The position numbers were made by a program, and so were the translations under genes. A DNA stretch of 64,000 bases. Source: CAWUEZ02 sp963921355. Its GTDB lineage: Bacteria > Pseudomonadota > Alphaproteobacteria > Thalassobaculales > Thalassobaculaceae. This document shows, piece after piece, positions 1-8,620 of the stretch. The notes beneath the pieces are model-generated. The model searched no databases. It had not been told where the DNA came from and saw only the letters and a program-made list of their open reading frames with translations. The stretch lies in assembly GCA_963921355.3 (NCBI GenBank), contig OZ001190.1, forward strand, positions 3,286,001-3,350,000, read 5' to 3'. The first letter of the stretch is position 1. The number at the start of each line of letters is the position of its first letter.

Positions 1-90
1 GCCATGAGTGCGAGCCAGCCGCTGTTCTTCGAGAGCATGCCCTCCGGTGAAGCGGGCAACCGGCGGACGGAGATCCTGTTTCAGTATTGA
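1..90 (+). CDS. C-terminal end of an unidentified protein (partial)
   Basis: Frame +1 is open from the window edge to a TGA at 88-90, leaving a 29-residue tail that ends GNRRTEILFQY. It lies 62 bases upstream of hom on the same strand. In related alphaproteobacteria an aminotransferase gene often precedes hom, glpX and recJ, so that is the natural guess, but the tail is too short for me to recognise. Only the existence of the reading frame is supported. Confidence 0.5.
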   Translation, partial: AMSASQPLFFESMPSGEAGNRRTEILFQY

Positions 91-152
91 TGGGATGGCC
101 CGATTGCGCACGCGATCGGCAGATCCTTCTAGACAGACATTAGGGTGATGGA

Positions 153-1445
153 ATGAGCGAGGCTCTTCGGGTGGCGGTGGCTGGCCTGGGCACAGTCGGC
201 GCCGAGACCGTTCGGCTGATAACGTCGCGGGCGGCGGCGATCCGAGACCATGCCGGTCGACCGGTTGAGGTGGTTGCGGTTTCGGCGCGCGACCGCGGGC
301 GCGACCGCGGCATCGATCTGGCGGGCATTGATTGGGTCGATAACGCCTCGGCGTTGGCCGGCCGCGACGACGTGGATGTGGTGTGCGAACTGATCGGCGG
401 CTCTGACGGCGTCGCGAAAACCCTGGTGGAGACCGCGCTCGATTCCGGAAAGTCGGTCGTCACGGCGAACAAGGCGCTGTTGGCCCATCATGGCACCGAT
501 CTGGCCAGGAGGGCGGAAAGAGCCTCGGCGACGCTGGCCTATGAAGCGGCGGTAGCCGGCGGGATCCCGATCATCCGTGGCCTGCGCGAAGGTCTGGTGA
601 TCAACGAGATCAGCCGCGTGTATGGGATCCTGAACGGGACCTGCAATTACATCCTGACAGCCATGCGCGAAAGCGGACGGGCCTTTGACGATGTGCTGTC
701 CGAGGCACAGGAACTCGGATACGCCGAGGCTGACCCGACCTTCGATGTCGACGGTATCGATGCAGCCCACAAACTCGCGTTGCTGGCCGCATTGGCGTTC
801 GGCCATGAGGTCGATTTCGATTCCGTGCACATAGAAGGCATCCGATCGGTGTCCGCGCTCGATATCGCCTATGCGGAAGAGTTCGGATACCGGATCAAGC
901 TTCTCGGCATTGCGGAGCGCACAGGCGACGGTGTTCGCCAGCGCGTGCACCCGTGCATGGTCGCGCAATCGGCGCCGATCGCCCAGGTCGAAGGGGTGTT
1001 CAATGCCGTGGTCGCCGATGGCGATGCGGTCGGGACGACCCTGCACTATGGCCGCGGGGCGGGTGCTGGGCCGACGGCCTCTGCGGTCGTCGCAGACGTT
1101 GTCGATATTGCTGCGGGACGGACGGTCCCGGTGTTCGGCCGGCCAGCTGCAGCGTTGAGTCGGTCAGAGCCCGTTTCCTGGGAAGCTCTGCGGGGCGGAT
1201 ACTATGTCCGATTGATGGTGGTGGATCGTCCGGGCGTACTGGCGGACATCACGGCCATTCTTCGTGACGAGAGTGTCTCGATGGAGTCCATGGTGCAGCG
1301 GGGCCGCGATCCCATGGAAAAGGTCCCCGTGGCCATGACGACCCACGATGTGGACGAGGCCTCGATGCGACGTGCGCTCGACAAGATCGCCGATCTGGAT
1401 GCCGTTCTTGAGGTGCCGGCGATGATCCGCATCGTCAGTCTATAG
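153..1445 (+). CDS. hom: Homoserine dehydrogenase
   Basis: Reduces aspartate-4-semialdehyde to homoserine with NAD(P)H, the branch toward threonine and methionine, in the cytoplasm. The 430-residue protein starts with a Rossmann fold carrying GLGTVG at residues 11-16. The substrate domain has the catalytic segment around E192 and K207, whose 15-residue spacing matches the family's catalytic Glu/Lys pair. A C-terminal ACT domain from about residue 350 (YYVRLMVVDRPGVLADI) indicates feedback control, probably by threonine. The length is normal for the ACT-containing class. It is the first complete gene of a same-strand run hom-glpX-recJ. Confidence 0.97.
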   Translation: MSEALRVAVAGLGTVGAETVRLITSRAAAIRDHAGRPVEVVAVSARDRGRDRGIDLAGIDWVDNASALAGRDDVDVVCELIGGSDGVAKTLVETALDSGKSVVTANKALLAHHGTDLARRAERASATLAYEAAVAGGIPIIRGLREGLVINEISRVYGILNGTCNYILTAMRESGRAFDDVLSEAQELGYAEADPTFDVDGIDAAHKLALLAALAFGHEVDFDSVHIEGIRSVSALDIAYAEEFGYRIKLLGIAERTGDGVRQRVHPCMVAQSAPIAQVEGVFNAVVADGDAVGTTLHYGRGAGAGPTASAVVADVVDIAAGRTVPVFGRPAAALSRSEPVSWEALRGGYYVRLMVVDRPGVLADITAILRDESVSMESMVQRGRDPMEKVPVAMTTHDVDEASMRRALDKIADLDAVLEVPAMIRIVSL

Positions 1446-1537
1446 GGTCTATTCGAGAGTCGCAGGTTTCGGGCGGATCGGCTACAAGCCCGACGCAACT
1501 GAAATCGAAACGACCGTTCCCGGTCGGGAGTCCACCA

Positions 1538-2521
1538 ATGACCGATACTGCCGAAGTCTTCACCATGGACCGAAATCTCGCCCTGGAGGCGGTTCGGATC
1601 ACGGAGGCGGCAGCGTTGGCGGCGTCCCGCTTGATGGGTCGCGGTGACGAGAAAGCGGCAGACCAGGCGGCTGTCGATGCGATGCGCACCGCCCTGAACA
1701 ATCTCGACATCGAGGGCACTGTCGTGATCGGAGAGGGCGAGCGAGACGAAGCGCCCATGCTGTTCATCGGCGAGAAAGTGGGACGGGGCGGCCCGAAGAT
1801 CGATATCGCACTGGACCCGCTGGAAGGAACGACGATTACCGCCAAGGGGGGGGCCAACGCGCTCGCGGTGGTCGCTCTGGCGTCGGAAGGCGGCTTCCTT
1901 AATGCTCCAGACGTGTACATGGATAAGATCGCAGTGGGCGGTGGCCTGCCGGACGGGGTCGTTGATCTGGATGCGCCGGTTCACGAGAACCTCAAGAACC
2001 TCGCCGATGCGAAGGGGGTCGAGGTTCCCGACATTGTGGCCTGTATTCTCGATCGGCCTCGTCACGCCGACCTGATTGCCCAGGTCCGGGACGCTGGCGC
2101 GCGAATCATGCTGATCTCGGACGGCGACGTGTCCGGCGTCATCGCGACCTCCCAGCCGACCAGTGGCGTCGACATCTATCTGGGTTCAGGCGGGGCGCCC
2201 GAGGGTGTGCTGGCCGCCGCCGCGTTGCGCTGCATCGGCGGACAGATCCAGGGTCGGCTGCTGTTCCGCAACGACGACGAGAAGGGTCGGGCGAAGCGGT
2301 GGGGCATCGCCGATCTGGACCGGAAGTACGGGTTGATGGAGCTCGCCGGTGGCGACGTGATGTTCGCGGCGACCGGCGTGACCGGCGGCACGATGCTGCG
2401 GGGTGTCCGTCGGTTTGCCGGTGGGGCGACGACCCATTCGATCATCATGCGCTCAAAGACAGGGACCGTGCGAACGGTGGAAGCCGTGCATGATTTCACG
2501 CGCAAGCCGGTCGTCGACTGA
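1538..2521 (+). CDS. glpX: Class II fructose-1,6-bisphosphatase
   Basis: Hydrolyses fructose-1,6-bisphosphate to fructose-6-phosphate in gluconeogenesis; some homologues also act on sedoheptulose-1,7-bisphosphate. The 327-residue protein shows the GlpX metal and phosphate signatures GEGERDE (residues 65-71) and DPLEGT (93-98), and a TGVTGGTMLRGV segment near the C-terminus. The ATG has a GGGAG ribosome site about eight bases upstream. It lies 92 bases after hom and 17 bases before recJ, an order often seen in Rhodospirillales. Confidence 0.96.
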   Translation: MTDTAEVFTMDRNLALEAVRITEAAALAASRLMGRGDEKAADQAAVDAMRTALNNLDIEGTVVIGEGERDEAPMLFIGEKVGRGGPKIDIALDPLEGTTITAKGGANALAVVALASEGGFLNAPDVYMDKIAVGGGLPDGVVDLDAPVHENLKNLADAKGVEVPDIVACILDRPRHADLIAQVRDAGARIMLISDGDVSGVIATSQPTSGVDIYLGSGGAPEGVLAAAALRCIGGQIQGRLLFRNDDEKGRAKRWGIADLDRKYGLMELAGGDVMFAATGVTGGTMLRGVRRFAGGATTHSIIMRSKTGTVRTVEAVHDFTRKPVVD

Positions 2522-2538
2522 CCTGCAACGGCGCTCCG

Positions 2539-4314
2539 ATGGCCGAAGCTTTCCTCGGGGTCGAGCAATCCATATCCGGACGTCGATGGATCGACCGCGG
2601 CGGCGGATCGGCTGAGTGCAGCCGGTTGGGACTCGCCATTGCCCAACGCCACGGGGTGCCGGAGGTTGTCGGCCGGATCATCGCCCAACGTGGCGTCGGG
2701 CCGGAGGCGGTCGAGAGGTTCCTGGAACCGACTCTGCGCGCGGAATTGCCGGATCCCAGCCGGTTCAAGGACATGGACGCGGTCGCGGACCGGCTGGCCG
2801 AAGCCGTCATGGCCTCGCAGACCATCGGGCTGTTTGCCGACTACGACGTCGACGGCGCCACCTCCGCGGCGTGCATGGCGCGCTACTTCCGTGCCGTCGG
2901 CGCCGAGACCGTTCTCCATGTGCCCGATCGGATCGACGAGGGCTACGGCCCCAACCTGCCGGCGCTTACAGCCCTGCGCGACCGTGGCGCTGGTGTCATC
3001 GTCTGCCTGGATTGCGGGACCCTCGCGGTCGAGACGCTCACCGGCGCGCAGGACGCCGGTATCGAGGTCGCCGTCGTCGACCATCACCTGGCAGAGAGCG
3101 TTCTGCCGCCTGCCGTCGGCGTGGTCAATCCGAACCGGTTGGACGAGACGCCGGGCTTCGGACACCTCGCCGCCTGCGGCGTGGCCTTTCTGGTTCTGGT
3201 GGCGGTGAATCGGGCCCTCAGGGCTCGCGGATTGTTCTCCGATCGCGCCGAGCCGGACCTGCGTGCCCTGTTGGATCTGACGGCGCTTGGAACAGTCTGC
3301 GATGTGGTGCCGCTGGTCGGGCTGAACCGGGCATACGCGGCCCAGGGCATCAAGGTCCTGGCCGGGCGCGGTACTCCGGGCCTGGCCGCGCTTGCCGACG
3401 TTGCCGGCCTGAACCGACGGCCGGACCCCTATCATCTCGGTTTCGTTCTCGGGCCGCGGATTAACGCCGGAGGTCGGGTCGGGCGGGCGGATCTCGGCGC
3501 GCGGCTTTTGTCGACCGATGACCCGGCGGAGGCCAAGGCCATCGCCGAGGATCTCGAGGCCTACAACACGGAACGTCGGGCGATCGAAGCCGAGGTGCTC
3601 GAAGCGGCGACCGGGCAGGCGGATGCCCAGGGCGACGCCCCGGTTCTGGTGGTTCATGGCGACGGCTGGCATCCCGGTGTCGTCGGAATCGTCGCCAGCC
3701 GGTTGAAGGACCGGTTCAACCGGCCGGCCTGCGTCGTCGGCGTCGAGAACGGACTGGGCAAGGGATCCGGCCGTTCGGTCCCCGGCGTCGATCTCGGTGC
3801 CGCCGTCATCGCGGCGCATCAGGCCGGCGTGATCGAGAAGGGCGGCGGTCATGCGATGGCGGCCGGATTCACGGTGACCTCCGATCAGATCGACGCGTTT
3901 GCAGCCTTTCTTGCCGACCGTCTGTCTCCTGCTCTGGCCGAGCGGTCAACCGCACCCGAGCTTTCACTCGACGGGGCCGTTTCAGCGGCGGGGGCGACGG
4001 CGGATCTCGTGCGGTCGGTCGGGCGGGTCGGCCCGTTCGGGACCGGAAATCCGGAACCGCGGTTTGCCGTCGCCGGGGCGCGGATCGCCTCGGCTTCAGT
4101 GGTCGGTGAGAGCCATGTCCGTTGTACGATCACGAGCGCCGACGGTGGTCGCCTCAACGCGATCGCCTTTCGGGCGATGGCCGGGCCCCTAGGACCCGGC
4201 CTGCTGACCGCCGGTCAGGTGGCGATGCACGTCGCGGGACATCTGCGATTGGACGATTTCCGCGGCGGTGACGCCATCCAGCTGATCATCGATGACGCAG
4301 CTTATGCGGGATAA
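2539..4314 (+). CDS. recJ: Single-stranded-DNA-specific exonuclease RecJ
   Basis: A 5'-3' single-strand DNA exonuclease acting in RecF-pathway recombination, mismatch repair and base excision repair. The 591-residue protein has the DHH-family metal sites: DYDVDGATS (residues 101-109) and the DHH triad (181-183). The DHHA1 nucleic-acid-binding motif GGGHAMAAGF follows at about 435-444, and then a C-terminal OB-like domain. Length is typical. It follows glpX by 17 bases, so co-transcription is likely, and it converges on the COG0523 GTPase gene with 24 bases between the stops. Confidence 0.96.
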   Translation: MAEAFLGVEQSISGRRWIDRGGGSAECSRLGLAIAQRHGVPEVVGRIIAQRGVGPEAVERFLEPTLRAELPDPSRFKDMDAVADRLAEAVMASQTIGLFADYDVDGATSAACMARYFRAVGAETVLHVPDRIDEGYGPNLPALTALRDRGAGVIVCLDCGTLAVETLTGAQDAGIEVAVVDHHLAESVLPPAVGVVNPNRLDETPGFGHLAACGVAFLVLVAVNRALRARGLFSDRAEPDLRALLDLTALGTVCDVVPLVGLNRAYAAQGIKVLAGRGTPGLAALADVAGLNRRPDPYHLGFVLGPRINAGGRVGRADLGARLLSTDDPAEAKAIAEDLEAYNTERRAIEAEVLEAATGQADAQGDAPVLVVHGDGWHPGVVGIVASRLKDRFNRPACVVGVENGLGKGSGRSVPGVDLGAAVIAAHQAGVIEKGGGHAMAAGFTVTSDQIDAFAAFLADRLSPALAERSTAPELSLDGAVSAAGATADLVRSVGRVGPFGTGNPEPRFAVAGARIASASVVGESHVRCTITSADGGRLNAIAFRAMAGPLGPGLLTAGQVAMHVAGHLRLDDFRGGDAIQLIIDDAAYAG

Positions 4315-4338
4315 ATCCGGCTCCAAGAGAGGCTGAGA

Positions 4339-5400
4339 TCAGGCGGCCTCAGCGGTCCGATCCCAGAAGGAGATCACGGTCTCTTCGTTCAGATCACGGG
4401 TAATGAAGACGATCCGCGATCGGCGGTCATCATCGGGCCATCCGATCAACCGGGACGGTGAGTGGAACACGTGCTGGACGCCATGAATCGCGACCGGCTG
4501 CGGTTCATCGTCCAGGTTCAGGATTCCCTTCACGCGGAGAAGCTGTTCTCCGTGGTTCTGACGCAGCGCTGCCAGCCAGAGATTGACCCGCCGCCAGCCC
4601 AGCGGCTCATCGAAGGACAGAGCGAACGCTTCGATGCTGTTACCGTGACGGTTGCGGTTGTGGGCGTGGGCATGTCCGTTGGCGCCGTTGCTGCGCGAGG
4701 CGGCAATCGCCTCGTCGCGCAGCCACCGACCCACGTCCGGGGTCTTTGTCTCGGGGTCGTACCAGCCGGCATCGAACAGCCGGCTCGGTTTCACGGCCCC
4801 GCTGACCGCCTCGATCTGTTCGGCCGTGAGATTGAGCGATTGCAACGTCCCGGACAGCGTCTCGGTGTCACGCGGGTCGGCGATATCCGTCTTGGTGAGA
4901 ATCAGGCGGTCCGCCATGGCCACCTGTTTGACGGGCTCGGGTTGCTGGCTGTTGAGCTGGCCGCTGCCGTTGACCGCATCGACCGTGCACAACACGGCGT
5001 CCAGCCGGAAGAACCCGGTGACCAGCGCGTTGTTGAGCAGCATCTGCACGATTGGCGCCGGATCGGCGAGGCCGGTGGTTTCGACAACCACCCGCTTGAA
5101 GGCGGGCAAGGTGCCGCTCTGCGCCCGGGCCAACAGATCCCGCAGCGTGGCCTCCAGATCAGAGCGGATGGTGCAGCAGATACAGCCCGAGGCCAACACG
5201 GTCATTTCGCCGTCGACCGCCTCCATCAACAGATGGTCCAACCCGACTTCGCCGAACTCATTGATGATCACGGCCGTGTCGGCGAGGGCGGGGTCGCTCA
5301 GCAATCTGTTGAGCAACGTTGTCTTGCCGCTGCCGAGAAATCCTGTGAGCACGGATACAGGTATGCGTTCCGCCGTTCTGTCCGCCTCGAACAGACTCAT
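4339..5400 (-). CDS. CobW/COG0523 family metallochaperone GTPase
   Basis: A G3E-type GTPase of the CobW/ZigA/YjiA family, whose members deliver metals (zinc, cobalt and others) to client proteins. It shows Walker A GFLGSGKT (residues 20-27), the metal-binding GCICC motif (72-76), ETTGLADP (Walker B region), a TKTD guanine-specificity motif, a His-rich stretch (GHAHAHNRNRHGN) and a C-terminal CobW_C domain. The client and metal are unknown. Nothing nearby encodes cobalamin synthesis, so true CobW is unlikely. A GGGAGGG ribosome site precedes the ATG. I did not see a convincing Zur box upstream. Confidence 0.9.
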   Translation of the reverse strand: MSLFEADRTAERIPVSVLTGFLGSGKTTLLNRLLSDPALADTAVIINEFGEVGLDHLLMEAVDGEMTVLASGCICCTIRSDLEATLRDLLARAQSGTLPAFKRVVVETTGLADPAPIVQMLLNNALVTGFFRLDAVLCTVDAVNGSGQLNSQQPEPVKQVAMADRLILTKTDIADPRDTETLSGTLQSLNLTAEQIEAVSGAVKPSRLFDAGWYDPETKTPDVGRWLRDEAIAASRSNGANGHAHAHNRNRHGNSIEAFALSFDEPLGWRRVNLWLAALRQNHGEQLLRVKGILNLDDEPQPVAIHGVQHVFHSPSRLIGWPDDDRRSRIVFITRDLNEETVISFWDRTAEAA

Positions 5401-5589
5401 GGCGCTTTATCCCTCCCTGGCGTGGTCTTTTTCTTGTGTGCGATCTGCGTCGCTTATCTCACAGGGTATACCCGCCAACAGGCGCGTCTATCCGCCTTGA
5501 CATTTTGTCGCACCCGCTGCCACCATTCAATGAAACCCCGATAGTATCGAGGATGGTCGCCAAAGAACCAGAGTCAGGGAGGAAACGAA

Positions 5590-6648
5590 ATGCGCAAGAG
5601 CAAGTTCGAAGCCGGCGATGGCACCGACGTAGTCGCGCCGAACCGCCGAGACTTCATGAAGACCGCCGCGCTCGGTGCCGCGGCCGGTGGTGCGGCTCTG
5701 GTCGGTGGCGCGGCCGGTGATCAGGTTGCCCAGGCTCAGACGGGCGATCAGTGGTGGCCGTCTCGCTGGGGCGAGGGAGACCAGGCCGGTTCGTCGAACT
5801 GGATGACGCCGGAGAAGACGCTGCAAGCGGTCTCCCAGATCAAGGATGGCAAGGTCTTCCGGATCGGGCGCGACTACGAAGCCGGCATGCCGTTGTTCGG
5901 CGCGCGAGCCTTCGCGGTGCGGGTTCCAGGCGGTCCGACCGGCGGCCCGTTCGGGGGCAACGCGCTGATCTACAACGACGAGTTCCTGAGCACGGAGATC
6001 GGGCAGGTCGGCACCCAGTTCGATGGTCTCGGCCATATCGGGATCTCGACGGGGGATTCGGCGAATCTCAAGGAGCACCGGTACTACAACGGTTTCGATG
6101 GCACCGAGGTGGCCGGTGCCTACGGGCTCGGCGCGCTCGGCATCGAGCATTGCAAGCCGTTCTTTACGCCGGCGCATCTGATCGACGTGTATGCCGTCAA
6201 GGGTGACGCTCTGGACGCCGGCGTTGAGATCACGATGGAAGACGTGCGGGCCGCGCTCTCCCGCCAGGGGATGTCGGAGAACGACATGCGCTCAGGCGAT
6301 GGAATCTTCTTCAATACCGGCTGGGGCCGGCTCTGGATGGAGAACAACGACCGCTACAACGCCGGTTGCCCGGGCATCGGCATGGAGGTCGCTGCGTGGC
6401 TGATCGAAAAAGAGGTCTCGATCACCGGCGCCGATACCTGGCCGACCGAGGTGGTGCCGAACCCGGATCCGAATCTGGCGTTCCCGGTCCACAACGAACT
6501 TATTACCAAGCACGGCATCTTCAACCACGAGAACCTGACTTTCGACGCGTTGATCGCGGAGGGTAAGTACAGGTTCGTGTACATCTTCGCTCCGATGCCC
6601 GTGAAGGGAGCCACCGGTTCGGCCGGCAGCCCGATTGCCGTCACCTGA
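5590..6648 (+). CDS. Tat-exported cyclase-family protein (kynurenine formamidase-like fold)
   Basis: A 352-residue protein of the PF04199 cyclase family, metal-dependent hydrolases that include bacterial kynurenine formamidase and isatin hydrolase. Residues 18-25 (NRRDFMKT) are a twin-arginine motif followed by an Ala/Gly-rich hydrophobic segment and a likely cleavage site near residue 45-50, so it is probably exported folded. In place of the canonical HxGTHxDxxxH it has GTQFDGLGHIG (141-151), with Gln where the second His normally lies; this is a known subgroup variant whose substrate I cannot name. A GGAGG ribosome site precedes the ATG. A strong terminator follows at 6672. Confidence 0.85.
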   Translation: MRKSKFEAGDGTDVVAPNRRDFMKTAALGAAAGGAALVGGAAGDQVAQAQTGDQWWPSRWGEGDQAGSSNWMTPEKTLQAVSQIKDGKVFRIGRDYEAGMPLFGARAFAVRVPGGPTGGPFGGNALIYNDEFLSTEIGQVGTQFDGLGHIGISTGDSANLKEHRYYNGFDGTEVAGAYGLGALGIEHCKPFFTPAHLIDVYAVKGDALDAGVEITMEDVRAALSRQGMSENDMRSGDGIFFNTGWGRLWMENNDRYNAGCPGIGMEVAAWLIEKEVSITGADTWPTEVVPNPDPNLAFPVHNELITKHGIFNHENLTFDALIAEGKYRFVYIFAPMPVKGATGSAGSPIAVT

Positions 6649-6671
6649 CCGTATGTAAACCTGGGATGTCT

Positions 6672-6703
6672 GACAGGGCGCCGTTTGGCGCCCTGTCGAT
6701 TTT
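6672..6703 (+). terminator. Rho-independent terminator after the cyclase gene
   Basis: A perfect 11-bp stem, GACAGGGCGCC (6672-6682) with GGCGCCCTGTC (6687-6697), a GTTT loop, and then GATTTT. It begins 23 bases after the cyclase stop codon and separates that gene from the downstream tRNA genes. Confidence 0.9.
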
Positions 6704-6719
6704 CCGGCGTGCTTCGGGC

Positions 6720-6748
6720 TTGATTTCCCGGCCGGCCGCCTGTATCTC
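6720..6748 (+). promoter_or_regulatory. Sigma-70-type promoter for the first tRNA-Glu
   Basis: TTGATT (6720-6725), a 17-base spacer, then TATCTC (6743-6748). The predicted start is around 6755, about eight bases before the mature tRNA 5' end. An equivalent arrangement sits in front of the second tRNA, which strengthens both calls. Confidence 0.55.
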
Positions 6749-6762
6749 CGACCGGCGCTGAC

Positions 6763-6838
6763 GACCCCTTCGTCTAGAGGCCTAGGACACCGCCCTTTCA
6801 CGGCGGCAACACGGGTTCGAATCCCGTAGGGGTCGCCA
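6763..6838 (+). tRNA. tRNA-Glu (anticodon TTC)
   Basis: A full cloverleaf of 76 nt with encoded CCA. The acceptor stem is GACCCCT/AGGGGTC, the anticodon stem CCGCC/GGCGG with loop CTTTCAC (anticodon TTC at 6797-6799), and the T arm CGGGTTCGAATCCCG. It decodes GAA and, by wobble, GAG. Confidence 0.98.
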
Positions 6839-6860
6839 CCGCCGGATCCGGCGCCCGGCC

Positions 6861-6889
6861 TTGAATGCCGTCGAGCCGCTTGGTATCTA
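6861..6889 (+). promoter_or_regulatory. Sigma-70-type promoter for the second tRNA-Glu
   Basis: TTGAAT (6861-6866), a 17-base spacer, TATCTA (6884-6889). It lies 21 bases upstream of the second tRNA, almost the same geometry as the first promoter, although the spacer sequences have diverged. Confidence 0.55.
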
Positions 6890-6904
6890 TCCGGTCTGGC
6901 CGTC

Positions 6905-6980
6905 GACCCCTTCGTCTAGAGGCCTAGGACACCGCCCTCTCACGGCGGCAACACGGGTTCGAATCCCGTAGGGGTCGCCA
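6905..6980 (+). tRNA. tRNA-Glu (anticodon CTC)
   Basis: A 76-nt cloverleaf with encoded CCA, identical by eye to the tRNA-Glu at 6763 except at one base: C6939 replaces T6797, the first anticodon position. The anticodon is therefore CTC, reading GAG only. The pair looks like a tandem duplication followed by a wobble-base change. Confidence 0.97.
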
Positions 6981-7001
6981 GGATCGCGCGACGGCTCAGT
7001 T

Positions 7002-7931
7002 TCAGGACATCTCGGGATTGTGCAGGGCGTGCCAGTGGCGCGCGATGTCTTCGCGTCGACAGATCCAAACATCGGGATGGGCCTGGACGTGGTCCAGAAA
7101 CCGGCGCAGCCCGGCCAGCCGTCCGGGGCGTCCGACGAGTCGGCAGTGCAATCCGATTGACATCATCTTGGGCTGGTCAGCCCCCTCGGCGTAGAGCACG
7201 TCGAAACTGTCACGCAAATAGCCGAAGAACTGCTCGGCCGCGTTGAAGCCCTGGGCCGTTGCGAACCGCATGTCGTTCGCGTCCAGTGTGTAGGGGATGA
7301 TCAGGTGCGGTCGGCCGTACTCCGACGTCCAATACGGCAGGTCATCGGCATAGCTGTCGCTGTCGTAGAGAAATCCGCCGTGCTCAACGACCAGTCGCCG
7401 GGTGTTTTCGCTGTTCCGCCCAGTGTACCAGCCGACCGGCCCCCGCCCGGTGGTGGTCTCGATCGCCTGGATGGCCAGGTGCAGATGCTGGCGCTCGGTT
7501 TCCTCATCGACATCGGCGTAGTCGATCCAGCGGTAGCCGTGGCTGGCGACTTCCCAGCCGGCCTCGATCATCGCCGGACCGACCTCGGGATTGCGTTCCA
7601 TGGCCATGCCGACGGCGTAAACGGTGACCGGAAGCTGCCGGCCCGTGAACTCACGCCAGATCCGCCAGAAACCGGCCCGAGAGCCATACTCGTAGATCGA
7701 CTCCATGTTGAGGTTGCGCTGGCCGGCGAGCGGCACCGCACCGATGATCTCGGACAGAAAGGCTTCCGAGTGGGAGTCGCCGTGCAGAACGGTGTTTTCG
7801 CCGCCTTCCTCGTAGTTGAGCACGAAGCTCAGCGCCACCCGCGCCCCGCCGGGCCACTGCGGATCGATCGGCTCCCGGCCGTAGCCGACCATGTCGCGGG
7901 GGTAGGGGGTGGCCATGGCTTTCGTCTCCAT
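7002..7931 (-). CDS. puuE: Allantoinase PuuE (polysaccharide deacetylase family)
   Basis: Hydrolyses allantoin to allantoate in purine catabolism; PuuE is a cytoplasmic NodB-fold enzyme unrelated to the amidohydrolase-type allantoinase. The 309-residue sequence carries PuuE-type features: an N-terminal PRDMVGYG segment, VALSFVLNYEEGGENTVLHG, the EVASHGYRW motif and PVGWYTGRNSENTRRLV. A start five codons downstream (MATPYPRD, ATG at 7916) is also possible. No other uricolytic gene is in the window, but a Mo-hydroxylase maturation operon at 17.3-22.7 kb would fit a purine-degrading host. Confidence 0.9.
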   Translation of the reverse strand: METKAMATPYPRDMVGYGREPIDPQWPGGARVALSFVLNYEEGGENTVLHGDSHSEAFLSEIIGAVPLAGQRNLNMESIYEYGSRAGFWRIWREFTGRQLPVTVYAVGMAMERNPEVGPAMIEAGWEVASHGYRWIDYADVDEETERQHLHLAIQAIETTTGRGPVGWYTGRNSENTRRLVVEHGGFLYDSDSYADDLPYWTSEYGRPHLIIPYTLDANDMRFATAQGFNAAEQFFGYLRDSFDVLYAEGADQPKMMSIGLHCRLVGRPGRLAGLRRFLDHVQAHPDVWICRREDIARHWHALHNPEMS

Positions 7932-8119
7932 CGTCAGCGGGTTACGCGGGAACAGTATCGAATCGTTCGCGAAGCCGCATGCACCGTCATTGTCCGGCCC
8001 GACGCACCACGTCCGGCAAGCAGGTTCGCAACAATTTCATAAAATCACTGGTACTTCTGACAGCGGACCACCAACTTGAAGATTGGGAGATGGGATCGAG
8101 GCAGACGAAGGGGGCGGAG

Positions 8120-8617
8120 ATGCTCTCGAACTGGCGGGTCCTGCTTTGGGTTTGTGCGGTTGCCTTGACGGTGATGGAGGTACATCCCGGCCAGGCCCGC
8201 TCGCCGGACGCGTACTTCCAGGCTGTGTCGCGCCTTTCCATGTTCTGCGGCGCGCCCAATGATCGGGTGCTTCGTGACCAACTGTGCGGAACGGCACGCG
8301 GTGCCTTGGAGCGCCAAGTAGGGCACGACGTCGCGCCCGGTCCGGCCGGCTTCTCCGATCCATCGACAATCACCGTGCTCGTGAATGGCTATGAGGTTCA
8401 GGGCCCGAACGGTCCGCTTCTTGCAATCACCGTGGACCTCTACCGAAAGGGTGTCGTCGACACCCGTCTCTACGGCGTGGCCCCGATCGTCGTGGAGGCC
8501 CCGTCGACAGAAACGGAATGGCAAGACTTGGCGGCTAGGTTCGAGAAAACGCTGAACGAGAACGTCGTGCGGCCATGGCGGGCGGCGACGGGGCGCTCTT
8601 CGGCGAAGGCGGAGTAG
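8120..8617 (+). CDS. Small secreted protein of unknown function
   Basis: The ATG at 8120 gives 165 residues starting with a clear signal peptide (MLSNWRVLLWVCAVALTVME, cleavage near GQARS). AAGGGGG lies five bases before the ATG; an in-frame ATG at 8090 is possible but has a poorly spaced ribosome site. The mature part has two cysteines close together (MFCGAPNDRVLRDQLCG), which could form a disulfide. No family recognised. Its stop is only three bases before the serralysin ATG, suggesting translational coupling, so it may be a periplasmic partner or inhibitor of the protease; that is inference only. Confidence 0.7.
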   Translation: MLSNWRVLLWVCAVALTVMEVHPGQARSPDAYFQAVSRLSMFCGAPNDRVLRDQLCGTARGALERQVGHDVAPGPAGFSDPSTITVLVNGYEVQGPNGPLLAITVDLYRKGVVDTRLYGVAPIVVEAPSTETEWQDLAARFEKTLNENVVRPWRAATGRSSAKAE

Positions 8618-8620
8618 ACG

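Noticed and set aside
2176..3852. Minus-strand open frame opposite glpX and recJ
   Set aside because: Antisense to conserved catalytic motifs, with no plausible ribosome site or protein features.
5464..5473. Palindrome GGGTATACCC upstream of the COG0523 GTPase gene
   Set aside because: Considered as a Zur or other metal-regulator site, but it is short and does not resemble the AT-rich Zur consensus known to me.
5497..5502. Perfect TTGACA upstream of the cyclase gene
   Set aside because: No acceptable -10 hexamer at 16-18 bases, so I do not call a promoter.
6649..7001. Possible integration site at the tRNA-Glu genes
   Set aside because: No integrase, no partial tRNA repeat and no foreign genes next to the pair.
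7979..8119. Upstream extension of the small secreted protein's frame
   Set aside because: It would put 47 residues before the signal peptide and has no good ribosome site.
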